From: Oncomelania hupensis
Lineage: Eukaryota; Mollusca; Gastropoda; Littorinimorpha; Pomatiopsidae
Length of the DNA: 64,000 nt
NCBI GenBank assembly: GCA_036898135.1
Contig: CM072514.1
Location: forward strand, 79,384,822 to 79,448,821
Direction: 5' to 3'
Shown: piece by piece, positions 1 to 11,061 of the stretch
Layout: each line of letters starts with the position of its first letter
Position numbering within the stretch: position 1 is the stretch's first letter
The notes under the pieces: model-generated
What the model saw: the letters and a program-made list of their open reading frames with translations, nothing else
Told to the model about the DNA's origin: nothing
The model's database searches: none
Program-made: the position numbers and the translations under genes

Positions 1-2
1 TT

Positions 3-1280
3 TTGACAAACTTGTTTAATAAATTATATGATACAGGCTACTTTCCTTTAAGTTGGTGTAAATCCATCATAGTACCATTATTCAAGAAAGGTGATCAAGA
101 TAACCCGGATAATTACAGAGGTATTTCATTGTTGAGTGTTGTAGGAAAGCTGTTTACTGCAATATTAAATAAGAGATTATATAATTGGGCAGAGAAAGAG
201 AGTAAGATTAGCTTTGAGCAAGCAGGTTTCCGTAGAAATTACTCCACAATAGATCATATTTTCACTTTGACTTCAATAATTCGAAATAAGCTTGATAGCA
301 GAAGGGGAGGTAAAGTGTATGCTGCTTTTGTCGATTACCGGAAAGCCTTTGACACAGTTGATAGAGACAAATTGTGGCAAACTCTTGAAAAAGCAAAAAC
401 ATCAACAAAACTCATGACAATCCTTAAATCTATGTACAACTCTGTAACAGCTTGTGTTCGATGGGGTGGCAAATTAACGGATTTCTTTGATTGTCCACAA
501 GGAGTCAAGCAAGGTTGCTTGCTTAGTCCAGTGATTTTCTCTCTTTTGATCTCAGAAGTTGCAGATTTTGTCAGAAAGTATGGCAGACATGGTATACAAA
601 TATTGCCTGGCTTTGAGGAAATATATTCTTTGCCTTTTGCGGATGATATCGTCTTAATCGCATCCACACCAGGTGGCCTCCAAAACCAAATAAATAATTT
701 AGAAAAAGCATCAAAAGAGTTAGGTCTCACCGTAAACCTTGATAAGACAAAAATTATGATATTCTGTAAAGGTGGTTATGTTTCCACTAGAGAACGCTGG
801 ACATACGATGGTAAAGTTATTGATATTGTTAATAAGTATAAATATTTAGGCTTCACTCTTACTACAAAGTTGTCAGAATCGACAGCCTGTGACGAATTTG
901 CCAGTAAAGCAAAAGGCAAGATTCTAGACATTTTGAAAACTATGTGGGCACTCGGTAACCTTAATACAAAAGTGTTTTTTCAGCTTTTTGATGCGCAGGT
1001 AAAACCGATGTTATTGTATGCTTCTGAAGTATGGGGCTTATCTAAATTAGGTGTAATTGAGTCGGCGCATTTATTTGCTTGCAAGAGACTTCTTAGTGTG
1101 TCTAGTAAAACTCCTAACCACATGGTATACGGGGAAACGGGTCGGTACCCTCTTTATATAGAATCCGCTATTTCATGTGTACGCTACTGGTTAAAATTGT
1201 CTAAAATGTCACCGGCCAGAATCCCCAGACAAGTGGAAACAATGCTAAGAAATTCTTTGAACAGAGAGAAACTCGGCTAG
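3..1280 (+). pseudogene. Reverse transcriptase of LINE, 5' cut by window
   Basis: About 425 codons of reverse transcriptase, open from the window edge. Visible motifs in order: NYRGISLLSVVGK (fingers), AFVDYRKAFDTVDRDKLW (first catalytic Asp, about nt 322-368), QGCLLSP (about nt 510-530), FADDIVLIA (catalytic Asp pair, about nt 635-660), and KYLGFTL after it. Thumb-like sequence follows. The enzyme would copy the element RNA at a nicked chromosomal target. The frame stops at 1278-1280, and coherent coding continues in other frames through about 1270-1380, so at least one frameshift separates it from the C-terminal domain. Classified as a decayed transposon gene, not a host gene. Confidence 0.85.
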
Positions 1281-1366
1281 AAATTGGCTTTGTAAAATTA
1301 AGACATGTCTAGTACAACATGGCTTCCTTGACGTCTGGATAGAAGGTGGACACGAAATGAACATAC

Positions 1367-1900
1367 ATGGGTTCTCTAAAAAATAGAATGATCGAGAATT
1401 TTAATGAAGATTGGAAGATGAAACTGAACTCAAGTGATAGATACTTTATCTACAGAATATTTAAAACAGAACACAGATTCGAATTGTACCTAAATGACAT
1501 CACAATTAAACGCTTTCGTGATTCTTTGATCAGATTACGTCTAGGCATAAATGAATTGGGAATAAACAAAAGGTATCAGACTGGAAATGTAGTCAACCGT
1601 AATTGTCCCTTTTGTCCAGGATGCATTGAAGACGAAGTTCATTTCCTGTTAGACTGTCCAAAGTACGATTCTATTAGGCAGAAATACATCACTGCTATTG
1701 ATGTTAAAACTGTTTTTGTTCTTCAAAATCCTTCTGCTGAATTTCAAAGGAAACTTGCCATGTACACTTTCTACAGCTTAAAACATAAAACGGATATATA
1801 TATATATTTTTTAAACGGCTTTTTTAAACATTTAAATTTTGGGTGTGTTTGTGCTATCTCTGAGTGCTACCAAAAGGATATGACGTTTTCTGATTGCTAA
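1367..1900 (+). pseudogene. LINE C-terminal domain with CCHC-like cluster
   Basis: The conserved part begins near NRMIENFNEDWKMKL and ends shortly after the cluster CPFCPGCIEDEVHFLLDCP, a CxxC...HxxxxC arrangement usual at the C-terminus of this kind of LINE ORF2. The cluster reads CSFCPDSIDDERHFLFVCP in the copy at 55.6 kb, which confirms the family link. It is separated from the RT frame by frameshifts near 1265-1380. The ATG at 1367 is not a real start; it lies inside the ancestral domain. The role of the domain is presumed RNA or DNA binding. Confidence 0.75.
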
Positions 1901-2378
1901 ATATGCCTCTAGCATTAGTATGTGTGTGTGCTCATAAATAGATGTTATAAAGGAAAAAGGAGCTAAAAAGGGAAAGAAGGGAAATGTTAATGATGAGAAC
2001 AAAAGAAAAATGGTGGGGAAAATGAGATAAAATGAACTGATAAGAAAGGGAAAAAAAGAAAAAAAATGGAAAAAAAGGGGGGAAAAAAAGAAGAAAGAAA
2101 CAAGAGGCAAGAAATTTCAAAATATTTATAAAAGTTACATACAAAGTGAAAAAGAAAAGTTGTGGAAAGAAAAGATAAGAAAAAGATGGAAATTAAGTAA
2201 ACGTAAATTTTGAAAGTCCTTGAATGTTATTTATTCTGCAATTGAATTGTATTAATGTGTATGCATGTGTGTGTATGAGTGTGTGTGTGTGTGTTGATTT
2301 ATGTGTATTCTTCCCATTGTAAACCCCCTCCTCAAACTGTATGGGCCGGAGGCCTAATAAAAACAGTGTCAAAAGTCA

Positions 2379-2381
<3 letters not shown>

Positions 2382-2437
<56 letters not shown>

Positions 2438-2481
2438 CCCTCTCTCCCTCCCTCCTTCTCTCCTCCCTCTCTCCCTCCCTC

Positions 2482-2520
<39 letters not shown>
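2382..2520. repeat. (CT)n / CCCT compound microsatellite
   Basis: Two long pure (CT)n blocks flank a CCTCC-rich core. The tract begins directly after the LINE 3' end at 2381. No coding value; the Ser/Leu and Arg/Glu reading frames across it are artefacts. Confidence 0.95.
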
Positions 2521-2523
<3 letters not shown>

Positions 2524-3062
2524 CACACACCAGTGTCGCTCGCTACAGTAGTGTGACAAACTTTCACAGGATTATCTCATCGTCCAAAATGGCGCTGATT
2601 GAGGAAAGAAATGGAGAGGGCAGGCAATACGAGGGGGAGGTGTGTGTGTGTGTATTCTGCTACTCCAGACTCAAGTTTTTATTGACTTGAACGTAAGAAT
2701 ACATTTTGTGCGCAGTAAGGTATTTTATAAAATGGGGGCAAATCAAGTAACCACCAGCCCACACATAACGTTTACAGGTAATATCAATCACAGGCGTGGC
2801 AGAAGGGGAGAAAGGAGGAGCAAGAGTGTTGTCAGTACTAAAGATGAAGGAAGAAGAAGCGAAGATGGCCGGGCTGTGAGGTGTATTATCTTGAATCGAT
2901 GTACCGCTTCCCCTTCTCCCTCTTGTCCTCCCCCCCCTCTTTCCCTTCCAAAAAAAAAAAGTATTTTGAGGAGAAAAAAAAGGGTGAATGTTAGTTGGGG
3001 AAGGACGGGGGTTTGGTGGTGGAGTGAGCGGCTGGCTGATCTACTTAGAGCGGAATATGTGA
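2521..3062. other. No recognised gene
   Basis: Unique-looking sequence with a short (GT)n at 2641-2654, homopolymer runs of A and C near 2930-2990, and no motif I recognise. The open frame on the plus strand here is low complexity and shows no domain. Confidence 0.5.
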
Positions 3063-4506
3063 GTAAACGAGTATAGTAGAAGAGATTGGGGGAGAGAATG
3101 ACAGAAGGACATTCCCACAAAGCGTGTATAGTAGAAGAGATTAGGGGAGAGAATGACAGAAGGACGTTCCCACACAGCGTGTATAGTAGAAGAGATTAGG
3201 GGGAGAGAATGACAGAAGGACGTTCCCACACAGCGTGTATAGTAGAAGAGATTAGGGGGAGAGAATGACAGAAGGACGTTCCCACACAGCGTGTATAGTA
3301 GAAGAGATTAGGGGGAGAGAATGACAGAGCGTGTATAGTAGAAGAGATTAGGGGGAGAGAATGACAGAAGGACGTTCCCACACAGCGTGTATAGTAGAAG
3401 AGATTAGGGGGAGAGAATGACAGAAGGACGTTCCTACACAGCGTGTATAGTAGAAGAGATTAGGGGGAGAGAATGACAGAAGGACGTTCCTACACAGCGT
3501 GTATAGTAGAAGAGATTAGGGGGAGAGAATGACAGAAGGACGTTCCTACACAGCGTGTATAGTAGAAGAGATTAGGGGGAGAGAATGACAGAAGGACGTT
3601 CCTACACAGCGTGTATAGTAGAAGAGATTAGGGGGAGAGAATGACAGAAGGACGTTCCTACACAGCGTGTATAGTAGAAGAGATTAGGGGGAGAGAATGA
3701 CAGAAGGACGTTCCTACACAGCGTGTATAGTAGAAGAGATTAGGGGGAGAGAATGACAGAAGGACGTTCCCACACAGCGTGTATAGTAGAAGAGATTAGG
3801 GATAGAGAATGACAGAAGGACGTTCCTACACAGCGTGTATAGTAGAAGAGATTAGGGGGAGAGAATGACAGAAGGACGTTCCTACACAGCGTGTATAGTA
3901 GAAGAGATTAGGGGGAGAGAATGACAGAAGGACGTTCCTACACAGCGTGTATAGTAGAAGAGATTAGGGGGAGAGAATGACAGAAGGACGTTCCTACACA
4001 GCGTGTATAGTAGAAGAGATTAGGGGGAGAGAATGACAGAAGGACGTTCCTACACAGCGTGTATAGTAGAAGAGATTAGGGGGAGAGAATGACAGAAGGA
4101 CGTTCCTACACAGCGTGTATAGTAGAAGAGATTAGGGGGAGAGAATGACAGAAGGACGTTCCTACACAGCGTGTATAGTAGAAGAGATTAGGGGGAGAGA
4201 ATGACAGAAGGACGTTCCTACACAGCGTGTATAGTAGAAGAGATTAGGGGGAGAGAATGACAGAAGGACGTTCCCACACAGCGTGTAGTAGAAGAGATTA
4301 GGGGGAGAGAATGACAGAAGGACGTTCCTACACAGCGTGTATAGTAGAAGAGATTAGGGGGAGAGAATGACAGAAGGACGTTCCTACACAGCGTGTATAG
4401 TAGAAGAGATTAGGGGGAGAGAATGACAGAAGGACGTTCCTACACAGCGTGTATAGTAGAAGAGATTAGGGGGAGAGAATGACAGAAGGACGTTCCTACA
4501 CAGCGT
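3063..4506. repeat. 56-bp minisatellite, about 25 copies
   Basis: A tandem array with a unit of 56 bp (successive 'cgttcctacacagc' at 3541, 3597 and so on). The unit starts 'gcgtgtatagtagaagag' and includes 'gagaatgacagaaggacg'. Copies are nearly identical; the commonest variation is a C/T change in 'cgttcc(c/t)acaca'. One copy near 3301-3340 lacks the 'aggacgttcccacaca' part, and one near 4284 lacks two bases. The first copies are more diverged. The array ends abruptly at 'cagcgtaactgcc'. It is homogeneous, which suggests recent expansion. Confidence 0.97.
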
Positions 4507-5287
<781 letters not shown>

Positions 5288-5336
5288 CCCATCGTCTTCT
5301 GTCCATTCACCCATCCAGTTTAGATTGCCCGCAGCC

Positions 5337-5650
5337 TATACAATTATTGAAATAAACTAAACAGTAACACTGAAGAGCTATACAATTATTGAAATAAACT
5401 AAACAGTAACACTGAAGAACAATACAATTATTGAAATAAACTAAACAGTAACACTGAAGAACTATACAATTATTGAAATAAACTAAACAGCAACACTCAA
5501 GAGCTATACAATTATTGAAAGAAACTAAACTCAAGAGCTATAGAACCTATAGCTGAAGTGAGTTAAACAATCACACTAAAGAGCTATAGATCCTAAAGCT
5601 GAAATAAACTAACCAGTCACACTAAAGAGCATATAGCTGAAATAAACGAG
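5337..5650. repeat. 42-bp tandem repeat, decaying downstream
   Basis: The unit is 42 bp, carrying 'caattattgaaataaact' and 'aacagtaacactgaagag'. About four good copies at 5337-5530 are followed by shortened, diverged copies to about 5650. The 42-bp period is a multiple of three, which explains a repetitive open frame on the minus strand. Confidence 0.93.
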
Positions 5651-6989
5651 ACAGTGGCTGCTTATGGATCTGCAGAAGGCACTGAGCAGGTTACTTGTTG
5701 TACTGTTCCATTATCAACGAACAATGTAGGGCCCTAATTAAGACTGGTTTCATAGGCCGCTAAAGTAGATCGATCCGGAGAATTGTCTAGAAATGCGGGC
5801 TACTTCTGTGGTACTATTTAATCTTCGCAGATCAGTCCAGCTCAGCAGTGTTAATTGGATTAGTCATGAATAAAGTAGTGCCGTGATTGACACTGGATTC
5901 AGAGGAAGCTAAAAGAGAGAGGATCGATCCTCGTCGTCAAACATTATAATGATAGTGATTATCCAGATAATACCGATCCTCGTCGTCAAACATTATAATG
6001 ACAGTGATTATCCAGATAATACCCTTACCTTGATCCTTGTTTCAGTTGCTGAGCCTTTCCCCTGTTGCACAGGCCATGCGCCAAAGTTAGTTTTCATAAT
6101 CTCAGTCATGAAAGATTACATAGTAATCATCCAGATAATACCCTCACTCTAACCCTAACCTTTATGTTGACCCTCCTAGTTCCTAACCCTTAGTTTTCAC
6201 CCAGATGGTGAGCCTATTTTCCCTATCGCAAAGGTCCACACGTGCTCCCAGGGTAATTTTCATAATTGAGAAACGATGTGACGCAAAAGGGAGTTAACTC
6301 ATAGCCGATTTCGCACGCACGCGCCGAAGAGATAAGGGAGGGTAGGGAGTTTGTTCCTATTACCTTCTGCTTCTATGTGGGAGCTATAGAGCTGCGGAAC
6401 ATCGAGCTGATTGAACGTGTGGGGAACGTAGAGCAATGGGAACATACGACTAGACTTTTGTGAACATTGCGCTGTGAGAACATAGGGATGATCCCCTAAA
6501 AAGGCAGTATCGCTTTGCACAGAAGACCAGGTGTGAGCCCGTTCCAGAGCCATACTTGCGGGAATAGAGCTTTGAGAACATAGGGATTATCCCTTTGAGG
6601 GATGATCCCCTTAAAAGGCAGAAAACGAGAGTGACGCGAGTTCGAAGTCCCCTATACGCTCTATGTGTCCGGGGACACAAATTTACTAAAGAAGAAGAAT
6701 GACGCGAGTCCGTTCCAATTCATGTCTGTAGTGGAAGCGTCCATTGGACCGGTTGTTGTTGCAGTAGTGGTGGTCACATCAAAGAACGTACAGCTGTACG
6801 TTCTTTGGTCCCATAGCCTTGTGGCCGTAGGGGAGCGTGATGTTGGAGATCACACTTATCTTGGGCCAGCGTAATGAGGGTGATGCCCATCTCTCTCCCT
6901 CGCTGCTTTACCTTGCCCACCCTTAAGAGAGTAGGTTACTCAGTCACAGTTGAGTCAACTGAGGGCGTTGTTATTTGTCGCTTCACGTT
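5651..6989. other. No recognised gene; short local duplications
   Basis: A 49-bp segment containing 'aacattataatga' and 'gattatccagataatacc' is repeated in tandem at about 5928-6023, and its end recurs near 6120-6140. Near 6140-6160 there is 'ctctaaccctaacc'. Sequence at 6445-6615 ('tgagaacatagggat' type) resembles 17430-17490. No gene is supported. Confidence 0.45.
6780..6807. repeat. 28-bp perfect palindrome
   Basis: The half-site CAAAGAACGTACAG is followed immediately by its exact reverse complement, giving 14 bp per arm with no spacer. It could extrude a cruciform or bind a dimeric protein; no function can be assigned. Confidence 0.9.
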
Positions 6990-7082
6990 TTGCGGTCACC
7001 CATCCAAGTGCTAACCGCACTGGGCGGTGCTTAACTTGCGACACAGTAGCGAGTGCTCCAACCACTGCGCTATCCGACACCC
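6990..7082 (-). mobile_element. 5S rRNA-derived SINE piece joined to a tRNA-like box A
   Basis: Read on the minus strand, 7080-7041 holds 'tagcgcagtggttggagc', a good tRNA A-box context. It runs straight into 7040-6994, 'aagttaagcaccgcccag' then 'ggttagcacttggatggg' and 'tgacc', which matches the internal control region of 5S rRNA (AAGCTAAGC...GGTTAGTACTTGGATGGGAGACC type). This looks like a SINE promoter made from both RNA types. The tail was not delimited. Confidence 0.7.
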
Positions 7083-7242
7083 CGACACTCCGACACCCGT
7101 TGCAGTAATACCGATACATAACTTGTTGCAATAGTATCGGTACATAATTTTACTTTTGGGGTCATGGATGATAGCGATGGACACAGTACGCTAGGCTCGC
7201 TGGCAGACACAATTATATAGTCATAAAAAGTAAGTCCACGTA

Positions 7243-7290
7243 TGGTCATCCATCCAAATACTAACCGAACCCGATGTTGCTTAACGAAAC
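7243..7290 (-). mobile_element. Second 5S rRNA-derived fragment
   Basis: On the minus strand it reads 'gttaagcaacatcggg' then 'ggttagtatttggatgga' and 'tgacc', the 5S internal control region again, with more changes than the copy 200 bp away. No clear box A is attached. Likely a second, older SINE copy on the same strand. Confidence 0.6.
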
Positions 7291-8123
7291 ATTTCTAGCT
7301 TTTGCCAAAAAACACCACTTAATCATACGCTTCGGCGCCACCATATTTCTGAAAACATTAATTGATTGGACAATAGGTGTATTGAAAAATCTGCAAGGGG
7401 TTTAGGGGCCTATTATAACGCGCAGTGGTAGATGGTTTGTTGTTAGTTGTCATGCGAGTGGTGCGGTGAATGATCTGTGCATGTTGTATGGTGGTGTGTG
7501 GCGTATCGCTATGTGAACCCGTAGCGGGGCGCTATTATATAACATGTGCTGGCGTTAAGTCTATTACCACCATTAGACATCTTCGCGTGGGGCTCATACT
7601 GAGTATCTGAACCTGCTGAGGTCACATATAGGGCGTAGGCAATGGCAGCGTCATTCTTCCGTGACTAGCACGGTCGCTAAGGGCGCGTCGCTCGGGTGGC
7701 CAAAGGCTTTTTCAGACTCCTCGTCTGTTCTGCTAAGTCACGCACTTACTGGCCAGCCCCAAAGCCTATTTGTCGAGTTCAGCCAGGGAAACTTGAAAAC
7801 TAAAAACAAGAAATAAAAATAAATAAATAAAAAAAAATATATATATATATATATTTTTTTAAATCTCTTCACTCTAAGAGCACACATTTTCGGTTTATTT
7901 AAAATTTTTAAAAAGCTTTGTTCAGGTGTGAAACACTGGCCAAGTTCAAACAACTGATAGCTACTGGCATCGCCGAGCCAGATTTTTACTGTGCCGCCGT
8001 TGGTTGCCCAATGAGCTGCCGAACACACAAAACCTTTTTGTGCACCCACCCTAAAGAGATCTATTAACCAAAACTAGGATTTCTGTTCAGAATCCCGCCG
8101 CATCGTTTAGAGCAATCTACACA

Positions 8124-8128
<5 letters not shown>
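7291..8128. other. No recognised gene
   Basis: Low-copy sequence with a short (TA)n near 7838-7853. The open frame on the minus strand near 7.9 kb has no recognisable domain. Confidence 0.4.

Positions 8129-8179
<51 letters not shown>
8129..8179. repeat. (CA)n microsatellite
   Basis: About 25 CA dinucleotides. Further on, 8484-8547 is a looser (GT)n-rich tract. Between them lies a C-rich stretch at 8298-8360 with no gene. Confidence 0.95.
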
Positions 8180-8182
<3 letters not shown>

Positions 8183-8749
8183 TGCGAGTCTAATGCCAAA
8201 CAATCGTTGTTGAATTGTTGAAGGTCATTGAGTCCGATGCTCGCACAGCGCCAAATGTAGGCAAGAGTTGTAGTCTGTCCTGGTATCGGCCCCTCTTTCT
8301 CTCCCCCCCCCCCCTCCTCTTCTCCTCCACCCACTCCACCATCCCACCCCCTACCTAGCAACAACACCCGAAACGGTTTCTAAAAGTTGGTGTTTGCCCA
8401 GTCAAGTATAGACAAAGGGATAATTTGGTCTCGTTTTCAGTTCACGAGTCAACTTTTTTCTTTGGCGGAAGCGAAACAACTAAGTGTGTGTTTGGGTGGG
8501 TGGGTTTGCGTGTGTGGGTGTGTTTGTGTGTGTGTGTGTGTGTGTTTCGACTGGTGAAGGTAAAAAAACAAGACTAAAAAAAAACCTTCATTATGCAACA
8601 CGCAGTGTGTGGCTATTGCAGCAAGTTTCCCAACATGCAACAAGCATAGAATTAGTTCTGACTTTGTTAGTGACCTTGACCAACGTCACACAAGAAATAT
8701 TTGAAAGATCAGGCCGTATGTCTCTTTCTTACCCCTTCGGATGGGATTT

Positions 8750-8890
8750 TAAACCGAGACCCACTCTGTGCACGCATGCATTCCTTAGCACGGACTTTGA
8801 AAAATCCTGACGGCTCGATCGTATCATGTCCTTGACGGGAAGAGGGCCAGCTACCTAAATACACCCACCCAGCAATGCACTAGGTCCCGC
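8750..8890. repeat. Dispersed repeat family D, copy 1
   Basis: Contains 'acccactctgtgcacgc' and 'attccttagcacggac' followed by 'aatcctgacg' and 'gccagctac'. The same string of motifs recurs near 40340-40560 and 51345-51450. No protein or pol III promoter is seen; probably part of an undescribed transposable element. Confidence 0.6.
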
Positions 8891-9047
8891 TTCCCCATCC
8901 CCTGGAGGCCCAGGATTGTGCTCAGTTGTCTGGACGTCAGACTAGGCGTTTAAAGCAGTAAGTGCGCGCCTCGGGCAGGATTGTTATGCTAGATCCTGTG
9001 TCGGACAGCAGTTCTTGAGCTAACATCCCCTATTTAATAACCATTAT

Positions 9048-9048
9048 A

Positions 9049-9079
<31 letters not shown>

Positions 9080-9080
9080 A
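9048..9080. repeat. (AAAT)n microsatellite
   Basis: About eight copies of the tetranucleotide. Confidence 0.95.
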
Positions 9081-9189
9081 ATTCAAGTTTGAACATTTTA
9101 TCTATGATAAGCACAGTGTTGAAACGTGTTCTACGTAAAGACTATAGAATTGGTCTTTCGTATCGTGTGTGGCGTTGCTGCGTCATACA

Positions 9190-9445
9190 TTAAGGTCAGG
9201 GTCATTTAAATTCTGGAATTCTCATTATTTGACCAGTGGTGTTCCACCGGTGCTTAGGCCTTGGACCTTGCACGAACATCAGCAGTTATGTGAAAGTCAA
9301 GGTCGTCTCAAGGTCAAGAAGGATATTGCTTTTCATCATAATAATGCAATCATGTTACAATTGAGCTTTTTTTAAAATTTAATGTTTTTATTAAGTCATA
9401 CCTGAGTTATGGTCATTTGCAGGTCAAGGTCATCTCACTTTCAAG
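9190..9445. promoter_or_regulatory. Cluster of AGGTCA half-sites
   Basis: AAGGTCA or AGGTCA occurs at about 9192, 9308, 9419 and 9425, with near matches at 9197, 9296 and 9406. The 'aggtcaaggtcat' near 9419 is a direct repeat. AGGTCA is the nuclear-receptor half-site. The cluster may equally be a degenerate repeat; see also 14042-14112. Confidence 0.3.
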
Positions 9446-10114
9446 ACAAAGTTTCTTTTTCTTTTTTTTTCTTCTTTTTTTTGCACGTTTATGTTACAGC
9501 ACAACACAATACAATATATATTTGCCGATTAAAGAAAAACAACCACACAAGTTTGCTTTTTCATGTAGCATGTAACGTATAGATGACCAAAGGAGCATGC
9601 GAGTCGAATGGCCGGGCATTGCCCTTTCTAGTTTCTTCCATTTGAAAGTAGTGCAGTCAAAGAGCTTATTACGGAAAGGGGGGGGGGGGGGGGGGAACTT
9701 CCAGTACGTCATATACAAATATGCGAGACGCTCTCACGGATTATTTCCCTTTGCTCGGGCTGGCTATATTTCATCATCTGCTATATGAATGATCTGTGCG
9801 TGGTAACTTATTGAGACTATGCCATTGCAATAGAACATTTTTATGGCAACGTTTGCAAAAAACAAACTTTTAACCATCATCATTATTAACATTCCGCTAC
9901 TGCTGTCTATTTTTTTTTGTTTTGTTTTGTTTTGTTTATGTTTACTTATTGACATTTATTAGGTGCTTTTATGCTGCTTATGTGTGTATGTCATAGGTTC
10001 GTTTTCTGCCCTGGAATTTATTATTTTTTAATCAACGACAGATATTTTAAAATTAAAATATGCATGACAGACTGTTTCATTTATCCGAAACTGTGTAAAT
10101 CCGTAATCGTGAGA

Positions 10115-10159
<45 letters not shown>

Positions 10160-10324
10160 TGGGGGAAGAGAGAGCTCTGTCATTCAATCAATTAATCACA
10201 ATAAAGCACAATAACAAAATGTTTCACTAATAGTGTGAATTTAATTTATATCGGGTGTCCACCTACCCCCCAACCCTCTCACTTCCCACATCACTGGCTT
10301 AATAACATCAGTCACTTCAGGAAG
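9446..10324. other. No recognised gene; simple repeats
   Basis: Holds a G-tract at about 9678-9695, a (TTTTG)n near 9910-9938, and a (GA)n at 10112-10155. The plus-strand frame across the G-tract is not supported as a gene. Confidence 0.45.
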
Positions 10325-10985
10325 GGGGCAGGGATAGCTCAGTGGTCAGAGCGCACGACTTGTGTGAGTGCGTCTTGGGCGACGTGGGTTCGAATCCTGA
10401 CTTCAGCAAACTCGTTGGAGTGCCGGGGGTTTCAGTATAAATGGTGTCCCCACTTTCTGGAAATTTAGTGCTTTAAATTCCCACTGTTGCTGTCTTCCTC
10501 ATTTACTCTTTCCCATTCCTGCTCTGTCCTATCACTCTGCTATACTATCTTCTTCTTCGCTAGATCAATGACCTACCTTTTTTCTTGAAAACTCTTCCTG
10601 GACAGGACTCCTTGTTTGTGTGTGAGGTCTGTTGGATCGGCTTGGGAGTGTTGGACGCTTTCTGCTGGGTGGTCACTAGGGCTTCCTATGATGTTAGTAT
10701 TTAGCAATATAGGCATTTTATATGTATATGTTTTGTTGATGATTTGTAATGATGATTGTATTCTATTTTGTTTTTGTAACCGGGGGTTCGCGTAGTTGAG
10801 GTAAACCTTCAGCCGTCCCCCGCGTGGGATGTCTTTATTGTAAAGTGACTGGCCGGTGGAGGGCATTCAATTTTCCCACTAGGGTTGTTTCAGCAGATCT
10901 TATATGCGGATCGGGGGTTGTCCGGTCCTGATTTGGCTCGGAAGAGTCCGCTGGACCTAAAGCAACAATAAATCAATCAATCAAA
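10325..10985 (+). mobile_element. SINE family A, full-length tRNA-derived copy
   Basis: The tRNA-like head at about 10329-10402 has an A box (tagctcagtgg) and an exact B box (ggttcgaatcc). A body of about 550 bp follows ('gaaatttagtgctttaaatt', 'tcagtataaatggtgtccc', 'cgtgggatgtctttattg', 'tttcagcagatct'). The end is 'ggacctaaagcaacaataaa' followed by (TCAA)n. Truncated copies lie at 13279, 31687, 33237 and 33470, all on the plus strand. The 3' end resembles the LINE ends at 2360 and 56395, so mobilisation by that LINE is plausible. It is unusually long for a SINE. Confidence 0.85.
10335..10397 (+). promoter_or_regulatory. Internal RNA polymerase III promoter of SINE A
   Basis: The A box is at 10335-10345 (TAGCTCAGTGG, fits TRGYNNARNGG exactly) and the B box at 10387-10397 (GGTTCGAATCC, exact consensus). 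The spacing of about 41 bp is within the tRNA range. Confidence 0.8.
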
Positions 10986-11061
10986 TCATATCTTTTTTTC
11001 TTTTTTCAAGATCAACGGTTTCTTTTCTCTCACATCTCAGTTACAGATTCGCCAGAAGAAG

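Larger units (their letters stand above)
1..2381 (+). mobile_element. LINE (non-LTR retrotransposon), 3' portion
   Basis: The window opens inside a non-LTR retrotransposon. A reverse transcriptase reading frame is followed by a second frame with a cysteine/histidine cluster, then about 470 bp of A-rich 3' untranslated sequence ending in 'ggaggcctaataaaaacag' just before a (CT)n tract. The 5' part lies outside the window. The C-terminal domain and the 3' terminal 'ggcctaa...aataaa' are shared with the truncated copy at 55589-56420, so both belong to one family. Clade not assigned; a Jockey/CR1-like group is a guess. Stops and frame changes between the frames suggest a dead copy. Confidence 0.85.

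Noticed and set aside
46..1280. Host gene encoding a reverse transcriptase-like protein
   Set aside because: Motifs, frame breaks and the retroposon 3' end show an ordinary LINE.
2279..2567. Overlapping open frames in (CT)n, both strands
   Set aside because: A dinucleotide repeat is open in all frames and encodes Ser-Leu or Arg-Glu runs; the same applies to the arrays near 5.2, 14.5, 18, 36.9, 44.6, 48.3 and 54 kb.
3063..4506. CRISPR-like array
   Set aside because: The whole 56-bp unit is repeated, with no variable spacers, and the context is an animal genome.
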